Assembly: GCA_937918935.1 (NCBI GenBank)
Contig: CAKZSI010000027.1
Coordinates: 1-39,449, forward strand
DNA from: an uncultured Chloroflexales bacterium
GTDB taxonomy: Bacteria > Chloroflexota > Chloroflexia > Chloroflexales > Chloroflexaceae
Length of the DNA stretch: 39,449 nucleotides
Direction: 5' to 3'
Shown piece by piece: positions 15,280-23,182 of this stretch. Both the position numbers and the translations under genes were made by a program. Under the pieces are notes generated by a model. The model made no database searches. It saw only the letters and a list, made by a program, of their open reading frames with translations, and was not told where the DNA came from. Position 1 is the stretch's first letter. Every line of letters starts with the position of its first letter.

Positions 15280-16701
15280 ATGCCCGAAGCCGCCGCCACC
15301 CCGTCTTCCGCTCCCCTGCTCTTCGGGCGCTACCGCGTCTCCGAGCATCGTGGCGATACGCGCCTCGCTTCGATCTATACTGCGGTCGATGAGCGCCTGC
15401 AACGCCGCGTGCTGATCCATCTCCTCCGCAAGGATCTCGTCGGGCAGGCGCAACCCCGTGAACGTTTTGTCGCTCAGATCGGTCAAATGGCTCGGCGCTC
15501 GCACCCGGCGTTGCTGGATGTCTACGACAGCGGCGAAGCCAGTGGGCGGCCCTTCATGGTCACCGAGTTTGTCTCCGGTCGCCCGCTGCGCGGCCTCGGT
15601 CTGCTGACGCCGGAACGGGCCCTGCTCTATCTGCGCCAGGTGACCGGCGCCATCGCGCTTTGCCAGTCGCGGCGCGACGCCGATACGCCCCTCGGCCTGT
15701 ACCACCCGCCGATCAGCAGCAGCAACCTGCTCCTGGTTGACGAGGGGCACGTCAAACTGGTGGATAGCTGGCTCCTGTCCCCTGGCGAGGTCTCGGCGGA
15801 CATTGCCCACTATCGCGCGCCTGAGTTGAGCCAGGGGCAGGAGGCGACCCTGGCGGCCCCGGTCTATGCCCTGGGCCTGTTGTGCTACGAACTGCTCACT
15901 GGAACGCGACCCGTGAGCGGCAGCGATGCCCGTGCCATTGCCCTCGCTCACCTTCACGTGCGTGTTCCACCACTGCACGAGGCCCGGCCCGCGCTTTATC
16001 TGCCCGCTGTCGAACGGCTGGTGGCTCGCGCCACCGCCAGCGCCCCCGAGTTGCGCTTTCCCGACGCCGCCACCTTTGGCGCGGCCCTCGACGCCCTCTG
16101 GCGCGATCTGGGTTCGCCCACGCAACCGCTGGCGCCTCCGCGGGCCCCGGCCGCTCGGTATGCCGGGGCCACCACCGGCCCCCCCACTGCCGTGCCACCA
16201 CTCGCCCCCGCCGCCCCACCTGCGCGCGCCAGCGTCCGCATGCAGCCGATGGACCCCGCGACGGTGCGCCGGAGCAATGTCGCCCGCGGGTTGCTTGGCT
16301 GGGTCGTCCTGGTGGGCCTGGTCATCCTGGTTGCCGCGGCCAGTTTCTTCGCCGTCAACGCCCTGACCGGTGCGCTCAAAGGGGTTACAGCGCCTGGCGT
16401 GCCCTGGTTGCCGCCCCCGCCCACGGGCGATTCCGGCGGCCCCTTCGGCTGGCTCGGCACGCTCTTCGGCGCCGATGAAATCTACATCGTCAATATTGCC
16501 GAGGGGTTGAATCTGCGCCGTGCGCCGGATGCAACCGACCCGGCGAACATTATAACCGTTGTCCCCAATGGAACTCCGGTACGTAAACTGGAGGGGCCAC
16601 GTGTGGGCGGGAACATCCCCTGGTTGCGCGTTCGTGTGACCGTGGAAGGCCAGCAGTTGGAGGGCTGGATGTCCTTGAACTACCTGCGGCGCAAGGAATG
16701 A
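15280..16701 (+). CDS. membrane-anchored Ser/Thr pseudokinase with extracytoplasmic SH3-like domain
   Basis: The first ~275 residues of this 473-aa protein follow the fold of Hanks-type Ser/Thr kinases but have lost the catalytic residues. The ATP-anchoring lysine in the VAIK position is His47 (VLIH). The HRD catalytic loop reads Y-H-P-P (141-144) with no aspartate, although Asn149 remains. DFG reads DSW (162-164), and the Gly-rich loop is gone. The structural APE motif (RAPEL, ~179-183) is kept. A Pro/Ala-rich linker, one transmembrane helix (~338-362) and a bacterial SH3-like domain (~405-470: GLNLRRAPDAT, WLRVRV, GWMSLNYL) follow. The start at 15280 has GGTGGAAGG upstream; the frame is open eight codons further. 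It probably acts as a wall-sensing scaffold, perhaps with the PP2C/FHA cluster 3.3 kb downstream. Confidence 0.8.
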   Translation: MPEAAATPSSAPLLFGRYRVSEHRGDTRLASIYTAVDERLQRRVLIHLLRKDLVGQAQPRERFVAQIGQMARRSHPALLDVYDSGEASGRPFMVTEFVSGRPLRGLGLLTPERALLYLRQVTGAIALCQSRRDADTPLGLYHPPISSSNLLLVDEGHVKLVDSWLLSPGEVSADIAHYRAPELSQGQEATLAAPVYALGLLCYELLTGTRPVSGSDARAIALAHLHVRVPPLHEARPALYLPAVERLVARATASAPELRFPDAATFGAALDALWRDLGSPTQPLAPPRAPAARYAGATTGPPTAVPPLAPAAPPARASVRMQPMDPATVRRSNVARGLLGWVVLVGLVILVAAASFFAVNALTGALKGVTAPGVPWLPPPPTGDSGGPFGWLGTLFGADEIYIVNIAEGLNLRRAPDATDPANIITVVPNGTPVRKLEGPRVGGNIPWLRVRVTVEGQQLEGWMSLNYLRRKE

Positions 16702-16871
16702 GCGCTGCCAGGAGACGTGACGTCGGATGATGGATGCGATGGGAGGGCGAAGTCCGAGCACCAGTGACGGTCCACCCTCGCCCCGTAAGGCCGAAACACC
16801 GGCGCAACCAATGCTTCGGTCTTACACGAACGGCTAGTTGCGTCGGCCCGGCGGTAGCATAAGGGGAAACG

Positions 16872-17495
16872 ATGCATCAGCAGAATGGGACACAGGTGCT
16901 CCATGGGCCGCGCGTCGTGCTGCGGCCATGGTTGCGCAGCGATACCCTTATGCAAGAGCTCTGGCCGCGCTATACCGAACCCTTCAACTCCCTCTGGAAC
17001 ATTCCGCGGACGTCAGGCGCCGACGAGGTCAACGGGCGTACCTGGTCAAATCAGCGCTACGCCTGGGCCATTGATGACGCCCAGCGCCGCCTGATCGGTC
17101 GCATCTCGCTGCGTGAGGTTGATGAGCAGCGGCGCAGCGCCAGGCTCGGCATCTCACTCGCGCAGCCCTATGTGGGGCAGGGTCTGGGCACCGAAGCCTT
17201 GCAGGTCTTTCTCGATCACTATTTCGGTAGCCTGGGCTTTGAGCGGTTGTACCTGGACGTGGCAGCAGTCAATCTGCGCGCGGTGCGTTGTTACGAGCGG
17301 CTGGGCTTCCGCCACCTCGAAAGCGAGTGGCGCAACGCCGGCAGTGATCCCTCCCTTCGCCTGCTCGACAACCCCCGCTACAGCGCCATGCTACGCCATT
17401 TCCGGCGCTCACGCTTCGAAAACCTGGTCGAGTTTTACGAGATGGAGTTGACCCGTGCCGAGTGGGAGGCCCGCCGCGCCAGTTCCGGCCAGTAG
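16872..17495 (+). CDS. GNAT-family N-acetyltransferase (RimJ/RimL-like)
   Basis: A 207-aa acetyltransferase. GPRVVLRPWLRSD is the typical first strand of RimJ/RimL-type enzymes; the acetyl-CoA-binding motif A is LAQPYVGQGLGTEALQVFLD (Q-x-x-G-x-G type). LDVAAVNLRAVRCYERLGF is motif B with the usual N-x-x-A-x-x-x-Y-E-x-x-G-F. Substrates of this subgroup range from ribosomal-protein N-termini to antibiotics and small amines, and nothing here decides between them. AAGGGG precedes the ATG. The 170 nt upstream contain part of the GGCCGAA..CTTCGGTC repeat family near 16790-16812. Confidence 0.87.
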   Translation: MHQQNGTQVLHGPRVVLRPWLRSDTLMQELWPRYTEPFNSLWNIPRTSGADEVNGRTWSNQRYAWAIDDAQRRLIGRISLREVDEQRRSARLGISLAQPYVGQGLGTEALQVFLDHYFGSLGFERLYLDVAAVNLRAVRCYERLGFRHLESEWRNAGSDPSLRLLDNPRYSAMLRHFRRSRFENLVEFYEMELTRAEWEARRASSGQ

Positions 17496-17576
17496 CGGGA
17501 GGGAGACCAGCAGTCCAGAAGTGCCGCGTCAACGTCACGTTTCGTCGTAGTACTAACCCGCGATCCAGAATAAAGA

Positions 17577-18833
17577 TCACTCCCGTGGCTCTATTGCCAC
17601 AGTCTCCTCTTTCACGCTTGTAGAGACGTCCACTGACGTGTCAACTGCGGAGAGGCCCTGTGCTTCGGGCGGGGGCGCCACGCCCGCGGCGCGCAGCCGT
17701 GCCGGCATCTCGCCGGGTGGCCGCGGCGGCTCGCTGAGCCGTCCGTATATATACTGGAACACATCGCGCGACACGGCGCCCATCGGCGCCGAGAGAATGG
17801 CCCCGAGAATGCCGAAGACCTGCGAACATACCACCAGCAGCACCATCAGGATGGCCGGATGCAGCCCGACGCTGTCGCCGACGATCCGCGGCACCAGGAA
17901 GTTGTTCTCCAGTTGCTGGATGCCGACGTAGAGCAACAACACCGCCAGCCCCGTGGTGGGCGAATCGAGGAACCCGAGCAATACTGCCGGCACCGCGCCG
18001 ATAATTGGACCGATAATCGGGATCAACTCGGTCACCCCGGCGATCACCGCCAGCAACAGCACATAGGGTACCTGGAGCCCGAACAGATTCAGCACCGTCA
18101 GTCCGATCCCCGCCGCTGTGCCCACCACCAGCCCCAACAGCAACTGCCCGCGCAGATACCCGCTGAAGTCGGCATCAATGATCGTGATCACCGACCAGAA
18201 ATCGGCCCGCAGCCCCGCCGGCAGCAGCCGGTTGAGGGTGTCCCGACCGGCCTGCTGATCCATCAAGACGTAGAACAGCCAGAAGGGCACCAGGAAGAAC
18301 CCCAGCAGAAAGGCCACCGTACTGGCCACGGAGAGCAGACTGGTGACTAGAAATGTGCCGATCTCCTGTATGTACGACAGGAGATTGGTGCGGATCGTGT
18401 TCAATGCCGAGGTGAGCACCTCCGCAACTGTCTGCTGGACCTCGGTCTGTACGTTGGGGGGCAGGTTGGCGAGGAGTTGTTGATATTCCTCCAGCAGCCG
18501 GTTGGCCCAGCGCTCCAGGGTTGGGAGATCTGGCAAGGCGCGGATCAACTGGCTGATCTGCTCAACCAGGGGCGGGACGAGGAAGGCAAAGAACGTAACG
18601 ATAATCAACAGCACCAGCACATAGACGAGCAAAATCGCCACCCAGCGAGGCATGCGCCGGTCGAAACGGTTGACCAGCGGAAGGAACAGGTAAGCCAGCA
18701 AAGCCCCGATGACAAAGGGCAGCAGCGCGGAGCGCGCCTGCCAGAACAGCCATCCAATGCCGTACAGGGACAGGGCCACCAGTGCCCAGCGCGCAATACG
18801 GCGAAACGGTAGTCCCTCCAACAATGTGGTCAT
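17577..18833 (-). CDS. AI-2E family (UPF0118/PerM-like) membrane permease
   Basis: A 418-aa protein with the family's typical eight hydrophobic segments: two pairs at the N-terminus, a soluble stretch (~105-165), then a C-terminal bundle. Signature stretches are ITELIPIIGPIIGAVPA-like (here VTELIPIIGPIIGAVPAVLL) and GIQQLENNFLVPRIVGDSVG. Members include the quorum-signal exporter TqsA, Na+/H+ antiporters and many of unknown substrate. The last ~50 residues are a polar tail. The frame opens at 18869, but that ATG lies inside a dispersed hairpin and adds 12 unlike residues, so ATG 18833 is preferred. The promoter at 18875-18903 fits this choice. Confidence 0.85.
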   Translation of the reverse strand: MTTLLEGLPFRRIARWALVALSLYGIGWLFWQARSALLPFVIGALLAYLFLPLVNRFDRRMPRWVAILLVYVLVLLIIVTFFAFLVPPLVEQISQLIRALPDLPTLERWANRLLEEYQQLLANLPPNVQTEVQQTVAEVLTSALNTIRTNLLSYIQEIGTFLVTSLLSVASTVAFLLGFFLVPFWLFYVLMDQQAGRDTLNRLLPAGLRADFWSVITIIDADFSGYLRGQLLLGLVVGTAAGIGLTVLNLFGLQVPYVLLLAVIAGVTELIPIIGPIIGAVPAVLLGFLDSPTTGLAVLLLYVGIQQLENNFLVPRIVGDSVGLHPAILMVLLVVCSQVFGILGAILSAPMGAVSRDVFQYIYGRLSEPPRPPGEMPARLRAAGVAPPPEAQGLSAVDTSVDVSTSVKEETVAIEPRE

Positions 18834-18854
18834 GCACCATGCCTGATCCGCCCG

Positions 18855-18895
18855 GTTGGGCCGAAGCATTGGCTATGCTAATGCTTCGGCCCAAC
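18855..18895. repeat. dispersed hairpin, family B (GTTGGGCCGAAGCATT / reverse complement)
   Basis: Perfect 16-bp arms (18855-18870 and 18880-18895) around a 9-nt loop. Shorter copies occur at 21246-21280 (10-bp arms), and fragments near 1885-1930 and 16790-16812. It overlaps the predicted promoter of the AI-2E gene. Confidence 0.8.
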
Positions 18896-18903
18896 GCGTG
18901 CAA
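18875..18903 (-). promoter_or_regulatory. promoter of the AI-2E permease gene, inside a hairpin repeat
   Basis: On the minus strand TTGCAC (18903-18898), a 17-nt spacer and TAGCAT (18880-18875). Start of transcription would be near 18868, giving a ~35-nt leader. The spacer is one arm of the family B hairpin. Confidence 0.5.
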
Positions 18904-19006
18904 CCCCGCAAGGAACCTCGGACGCGGTACTGGTTGTGTAGGCGGGCTATGATGAGAGGCCTGGTTAAGCGCCTGTACGACCCAACCTCCCGGCCCGGTC
19001 AGTGAA

Positions 19007-19552
19007 CTAGCGCTCCTCGCGGCTGTTCAGCGCCGCCACGGTCAACACGATCGCCTGCTCCTCGCCAACGTTTGTCCAGCTATAGGCCACGTCGTCCCGG
19101 TAGAACAGGGTATCGCCAGGCGAGAGTTCGTACTCTTCCTCGCCGAGCGTGTAGTGCAGGCGGCCTTCAAGCACCAGCACCATCTGGCTGCCGCGGTTGG
19201 AAAAGCCCTGCTGGCCACTGCCAGGGCGCGCCTCGATCAACCGCGCCTCCATATCGCTATTTGGCGGCAGGAGCGAAAAAACCTGCACCGGCGTATCATC
19301 GAGACTCAGGCGCACCCGGTCGGTCACTTTGACCACCTGGCCCACCTGTTGATCATCCTCACCCTCAAAAAAGTGGGTCATCTGCACACTGAAAAACTGC
19401 GCCAGCTTGCGCAGATTCGCCACCGAGATGTTGACTTTGTCGCGCTCCAGGCGACTGAGAAACGAAGGCGTCAGCCCGGATCCCTCCGAGACCTCCTGGA
19501 GCGTCAGGCCGCGCTCCTGTCGGAGCCGGCCGATCTTTTGTCCGAGCGACAT
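19007..19552 (-). CDS. XRE-family regulator with cupin domain
   Basis: A 181-aa transcription factor. Residues ~6-60 form a helix-turn-helix of the XRE type (IGRLRQERGLTLQEVSEGSG, LTPSFLSRLERDKVNISVAN). A cupin fold occupies ~100-175 (GSQMVLVLEGRLHYTLGEEE, ELSPGDTLFYRDDVAYSWTN). The same two-domain layout is seen in PuuR-type regulators of amine and amino-acid metabolism, in which the cupin senses a small effector. The cupin metal-binding histidines are poorly conserved here. It has its own strong promoter and is divergent from the PP2C cluster. It may respond to an amine, but the ethanolamine genes are 13 kb away and no link is shown. Confidence 0.88.
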   Translation of the reverse strand: MSLGQKIGRLRQERGLTLQEVSEGSGLTPSFLSRLERDKVNISVANLRKLAQFFSVQMTHFFEGEDDQQVGQVVKVTDRVRLSLDDTPVQVFSLLPPNSDMEARLIEARPGSGQQGFSNRGSQMVLVLEGRLHYTLGEEEYELSPGDTLFYRDDVAYSWTNVGEEQAIVLTVAALNSREER

Positions 19553-19636
19553 ACATCACCGCCTTCTGGGTGAAGCCGGAGCCAGTCACTACACATTTCC
19601 CCTATTTCCAGGTTTGTTGCACACACATCTTATTTT

Positions 19637-19666
19637 ATTATACGCCACAAGGATCATCAATGTCAA
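19637..19666 (-). promoter_or_regulatory. strong sigma70 promoter of the XRE-cupin gene
   Basis: On the minus strand TTGACA (19666-19661), an 18-nt spacer and TATAAT (19642-19637), both perfect hexamers. The leader is ~80 nt. Confidence 0.75.
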
Positions 19667-19812
19667 GGCAATGCACACCCCTGGAAATATCGGGTTTCGG
19701 GCATGTCTAAGGCATTCCGTATGGTTGTGCGGGGGATTGTTGCACAGAGGAAAAGGAGCAAGTCTAGGATTTATAGGCAACGAAGGCCGTTAACCGGCCG
19801 AGGCGGCGCTGT

Positions 19813-19820
19813 GCTATAAT
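19813..19820 (+). promoter_or_regulatory. extended -10 promoter of the PP2C/VWA/FHA cluster
   Basis: GTGCTATAATC contains the extended -10 TGCTATAAT (perfect TATAAT at 19815-19820). The best -35 candidate (TTAACC, 19790-19795) is poor and 19 nt away. With the GTG start at 19985 the leader would be ~158 nt; 19553-19984 otherwise holds no gene. Confidence 0.55.
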
Positions 19821-19984
19821 CGAGGCAGTCTGTGCCGGGTGGATGTGTGGCCCGCTCTCGCATCCCTGACCCGCCGCGGGTCGTCATACCACCAGTGCCC
19901 CGGCGGTCTCGCCAGCGGCGCCCGATGCGCGGCAGTGGTGCGTCGTGGTCCCGTTCGCGCCTGTCCAGCGATGGAGCAAGACGA

Positions 19985-21265
19985 GTGACCCTCCAGGGTT
20001 CGCCGGCATGCCCAATCTGTGGTGCGTCGCTTCCACCGGGCGCCCGTTTCTGCGTCCGCTGTGGTGCGCCTGCCGTTCCCTCGACTGCCAATGCCGATGA
20101 GATCGCGCTTCCCGGGGGGCAGGGTGTCCACCTCAGTGCTGGCGCCCTGAGCCTGCGCGAGTTGCTCGCCGTCGTCGAGTCAGGGGTGTTCTACTGGCGC
20201 CAGCGCCTTGAACGGGCCGATGGCGTCGCCCGTGAGCAGGCGGCCGCGGCGATCAAGGATCTCTCGCAGATCCTGGATAACCTGGCTATCCAGATCGCTC
20301 AGGGCCGTGAGACTATCCGCATCACCGGCCGCTTGCCACCTCAACGGCGCGCGCCGCGCCCTTGCCCGCTCTGTGGCCGCGGCAATCGCCAGGCGGCCCG
20401 GTACTGCATGGCCTGCGGCGCGCCCCTGCATCCCGGCCGGCGCTCCGAGCCACGCCCTCTCCCCCCGCGGCGCCTCGCCGTCGCCGCCCGTACCGACCGC
20501 GGGGTCACCCGCCCCGTTAACGAGGATACGATCTATGCCGGCGAGTTTACCGCCGGCGCCAGCCGCATCGGCACCTTGCTCGTCGTCGCCGATGGGATGG
20601 GTGGCCACCAGGCCGGCGATGTGGCCTCCAGTCTCGCCGTTGCCACACTCAAATACGCTCTCACCGATGCACTCAACGCCAGCTTTCCCGAGGATGACCA
20701 GGCCTGGCACGCGCTGCTCCGCGGGGCAGTGCAGGAAGCCAATCGCCAGGTCTATGCCCATGCCCGGGCCGATGCCGCCAGGCGCGGCATGGGTACGACC
20801 CTCACCATAGCCGTGGTTACTGAGACCCGCGCCCATCTGGCCCACGTTGGCGATAGCCGCGCCTATCTGCTCAATCCCGCCGGCATTACCGGCGAGGGCA
20901 GTATCTGGACCCAGTTGACCCTTGATCATACCCTTGTGGCCCGCCTGGTTGACATTGGCCAGTTGACCCCCGAACAGGCCCGCGTGCATCCCCAGCGCCA
21001 TATGCTGTATCGCTCCCTCGGCACTGATCCCGTCATCGAGGTGGACGCCCTGAGCCAGGCCCTGGCCGCGGGCGATGTGCTGGTGCTCTGTTCCGATGGG
21101 TTGGTCAACCACGTTGATGATAGCGAACTGGCACGCATCGTTCTAGAGATGCCGGACGAGGATCTGGCCTGCGAACGGCTGATTGCCCTGGCAAATGAGC
21201 GCGGCGGCCAGGATAATATCTCTGTGGTCATCGCGCGCGTCAGGAGGGCCGAAGCAGTAGCGTAG
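19985..21265 (+). CDS. PP2C-type Ser/Thr phosphatase with two zinc ribbons
   Basis: A 426-aa protein with an N-terminal zinc ribbon (CPICGASLPPGARFCVRCG), a helical linker (~45-110), a second zinc ribbon (CPLCGRGNRQAARYCMACG) and a C-terminal PP2C phosphatase domain (~170-420). Metal-binding and catalytic motifs are intact: TRPVNEDTIY, VVADGMGGHQAGD, MGTTLTIAVV, HVGDSRAYL, LCSDGLVNH and GGQDNISVVIARV. It should remove phosphate from Ser/Thr in the cytoplasm. The frame is open to 19832, but that stretch is Arg/Pro-rich and non-domain; GTG 19985 has GGAG eight bases upstream and precedes the first ribbon directly. It is the first gene of a four-gene cluster on one strand. Confidence 0.87.
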   Translation: MTLQGSPACPICGASLPPGARFCVRCGAPAVPSTANADEIALPGGQGVHLSAGALSLRELLAVVESGVFYWRQRLERADGVAREQAAAAIKDLSQILDNLAIQIAQGRETIRITGRLPPQRRAPRPCPLCGRGNRQAARYCMACGAPLHPGRRSEPRPLPPRRLAVAARTDRGVTRPVNEDTIYAGEFTAGASRIGTLLVVADGMGGHQAGDVASSLAVATLKYALTDALNASFPEDDQAWHALLRGAVQEANRQVYAHARADAARRGMGTTLTIAVVTETRAHLAHVGDSRAYLLNPAGITGEGSIWTQLTLDHTLVARLVDIGQLTPEQARVHPQRHMLYRSLGTDPVIEVDALSQALAAGDVLVLCSDGLVNHVDDSELARIVLEMPDEDLACERLIALANERGGQDNISVVIARVRRAEAVA

Positions 21266-21280
21266 CCACCGCTTCGGCCC
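21246..21280. repeat. dispersed hairpin, family B, overlapping the 3' end of the first PP2C gene
   Basis: GGGCCGAAGC (21246-21255) and GCTTCGGCCC (21271-21280) flank a 15-nt loop that contains the stop codon (21263-21265). The last codons of the phosphatase gene are thus part of the repeat. Confidence 0.75.
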
Positions 21281-21329
21281 AACAATCGTTGAAACGATGT
21301 GTCGTTGCGGACCTGATAGAGGAACCCCT

Positions 21330-23069
21330 ATGACCATCTGTGCCCTGTGCGGCAGCGACAATACAGCCGGCGCCCGTTTTTGCAGCAACTGCGCCGCGCC
21401 GCTCGCCCGCTATAAGGCCAGCGCGGCTGATTATGAGTGGCTCGCTGCCAGACTCTCCAGCCCGGATCTCTCCGCCGATCCCGCCCGGAGCGGTCCACTG
21501 CGCCATGACCCTCATCCTGGCCCCGAGGAGGAACCTATGGATCAGCCGGCCCCCATCCTGTTCGCCGGGCGCTACGAACTCCCCCCCTCAGCCGCCGATG
21601 GTCCCCTCGTCGTTGTTGATACCATTCCCTGGCGTCGCTGTTGGGCCTGCGGTTCTACCGCGAACGAGCCAGAGGAGGCCTTTTGCATCGATTGCGGTGC
21701 GGCGCTCGAGCCCCGCTCCTATCCCGCGGTGCTGACCTCCGCTGATGCGCCCATCGGCCCGGCCCTCGTGCCAGCCGTTGACGATGAGCACGCCCGCACC
21801 CTCCTCCCCGAGATCTGGGACCAGGTTGAGGAAGGTGGGCGCGTGCTCACTGTGCTCAACGACAGTGGTCGCGCTTCCCTGGCGACACCCCTGGATGAGA
21901 CGTCCGCCCTCGCCGTTGGTCTTGGTCTGGCGCGTCTGCTGGTGAGCCTCCACGCCCGTGGCCTGGCCCTTGGCCCGGTGGCCGCTGCCGATCTCGAGCC
22001 CCTGCCCGGCGGTGGCGCCCGCCTGCGCAATGCTCCTCATCTCCACCTCATCGCCCCCGATGACGCCGCCGCGATCCAGGCCGATCTCCTCGCCCTGGCC
22101 GATGTGCTCGAACGCCTCACCGCTACCCCGCGCACTACTCTGCGGCTCACCGAGGAGGAGGCCGAGGCCGCCGGGCAGGAGATGCCCCTGGTAGCCGTGC
22201 TGCGCCAGGTGCGCACCGGCGCCTTTGCCGACGCCGCCAGTCTCGCCGCCACCCTTGAGCAACTGCTGACCGAACGCACCCGTCCCGTGCCCCTGCGCCA
22301 GGTCGTCGGCGCCCATACCGATACTGGAATCGTACGCGAGCATAATGAAGACAGCCTGTTTACTCTTCAACTTACACTCATCAACAATAACCAGCCCGAA
22401 ATCTGGGGCGTCTATATTGTTGCCGATGGCATGGGCGGCCACGCCGCTGGCGAAGTGGCCAGCGGCCTGGCCGTTCGCGCCGCCGCTGATCTCTTCCTTG
22501 GCGAGTATCTGGCCCGCGCCGTTCAGCCCGATGCGGCCTTTAGCGAAGAAGAGGCCGTCGCCTTCGTGCGGCGCGCCGTGCAACGCGCCAATCAGGCGGT
22601 GATTGCCGAGAGTCGTGACCAGGCCAATGATATGGGAACGACGTTCACCATGGCCCTCGTTGCCGGCGACCGGGCGATCGTTGGCAATGTCGGCGATAGC
22701 CGTACCTACCTCTTCCGTGATGGCAGGCTGCGGCGCATCAGCAAGGACCACTCGCTTGTGCAGCGCCTGGTGGATCTCGGCCAGATCACCGAGGACGATA
22801 TCTACACCCATCCTCAGCGTAATGCTGTGCTCCGCTCCCTCGGCGATCGCAGCGAGATCGAAATAGATGTCTTTTCTGAACGCCTCCGGCCCGGTGACGC
22901 GCTCTTGCTCTGTTCCGACGGCCAGTGGGAGATGACCCGCGATCCCGAAATGGAACGCCTCCTGGCCCGCGAGGAGCCACCCCAGGCTATCTGTCAGGCC
23001 CTCGTTGCCGCCGCGAACCAGGCCGGCGGCGACGATAATATCGCCGTCATCCTGGTGAGGTTCGAGTAA
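21330..23069 (+). CDS. zinc-ribbon / possible pseudokinase-like / PP2C phosphatase multidomain protein
   Basis: A 579-aa protein. It starts with a zinc ribbon (CALCGSDNTAGARFCSNCAAP), has a second ribbon near 105-125 (CWACGSTANEPEEAFCIDCG), then ~200 residues (LLPEIWDQVEEGGRVLTVLN, LARLLVSLHARGLALGPVAA) reminiscent of a strongly degenerate kinase C-lobe lacking catalytic residues. The PP2C domain (~325-575) is complete: VREHNEDSLF, VADGMGGHAAGEVA, MGTTFTMALV, NVGDSRTYLF, KDHSLVQRL, LCSDGQWEMT and GGDDNIAVILV. It is a paralogue of the preceding gene with an added middle region. ATG 21330 has AGAGGAA upstream. The pseudokinase reading of the middle is tentative. It likely opposes a Ser/Thr kinase acting on the FHA partner. 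Confidence 0.83.
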   Translation: MTICALCGSDNTAGARFCSNCAAPLARYKASAADYEWLAARLSSPDLSADPARSGPLRHDPHPGPEEEPMDQPAPILFAGRYELPPSAADGPLVVVDTIPWRRCWACGSTANEPEEAFCIDCGAALEPRSYPAVLTSADAPIGPALVPAVDDEHARTLLPEIWDQVEEGGRVLTVLNDSGRASLATPLDETSALAVGLGLARLLVSLHARGLALGPVAAADLEPLPGGGARLRNAPHLHLIAPDDAAAIQADLLALADVLERLTATPRTTLRLTEEEAEAAGQEMPLVAVLRQVRTGAFADAASLAATLEQLLTERTRPVPLRQVVGAHTDTGIVREHNEDSLFTLQLTLINNNQPEIWGVYIVADGMGGHAAGEVASGLAVRAAADLFLGEYLARAVQPDAAFSEEEAVAFVRRAVQRANQAVIAESRDQANDMGTTFTMALVAGDRAIVGNVGDSRTYLFRDGRLRRISKDHSLVQRLVDLGQITEDDIYTHPQRNAVLRSLGDRSEIEIDVFSERLRPGDALLLCSDGQWEMTRDPEMERLLAREEPPQAICQALVAAANQAGGDDNIAVILVRFE

Positions 23070-23182
23070 AATGCGCCGCCGGGATGAGCACCTGGCGGCC
23101 CTCCGGGTTGTGTCTCCCACGGCAACCATGCCCGTCGCTGCAACGTCCAACCGGTGGCGATTCTATGCTGATGGAGGACCCG

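Noticed and set aside
19832-19984. N-terminal extension of the first PP2C protein
   Set aside because: The segment is Arg/Pro-rich, has no recognisable domain, would be almost leaderless from the promoter at 19815, and a better-supported GTG start exists at 19985.
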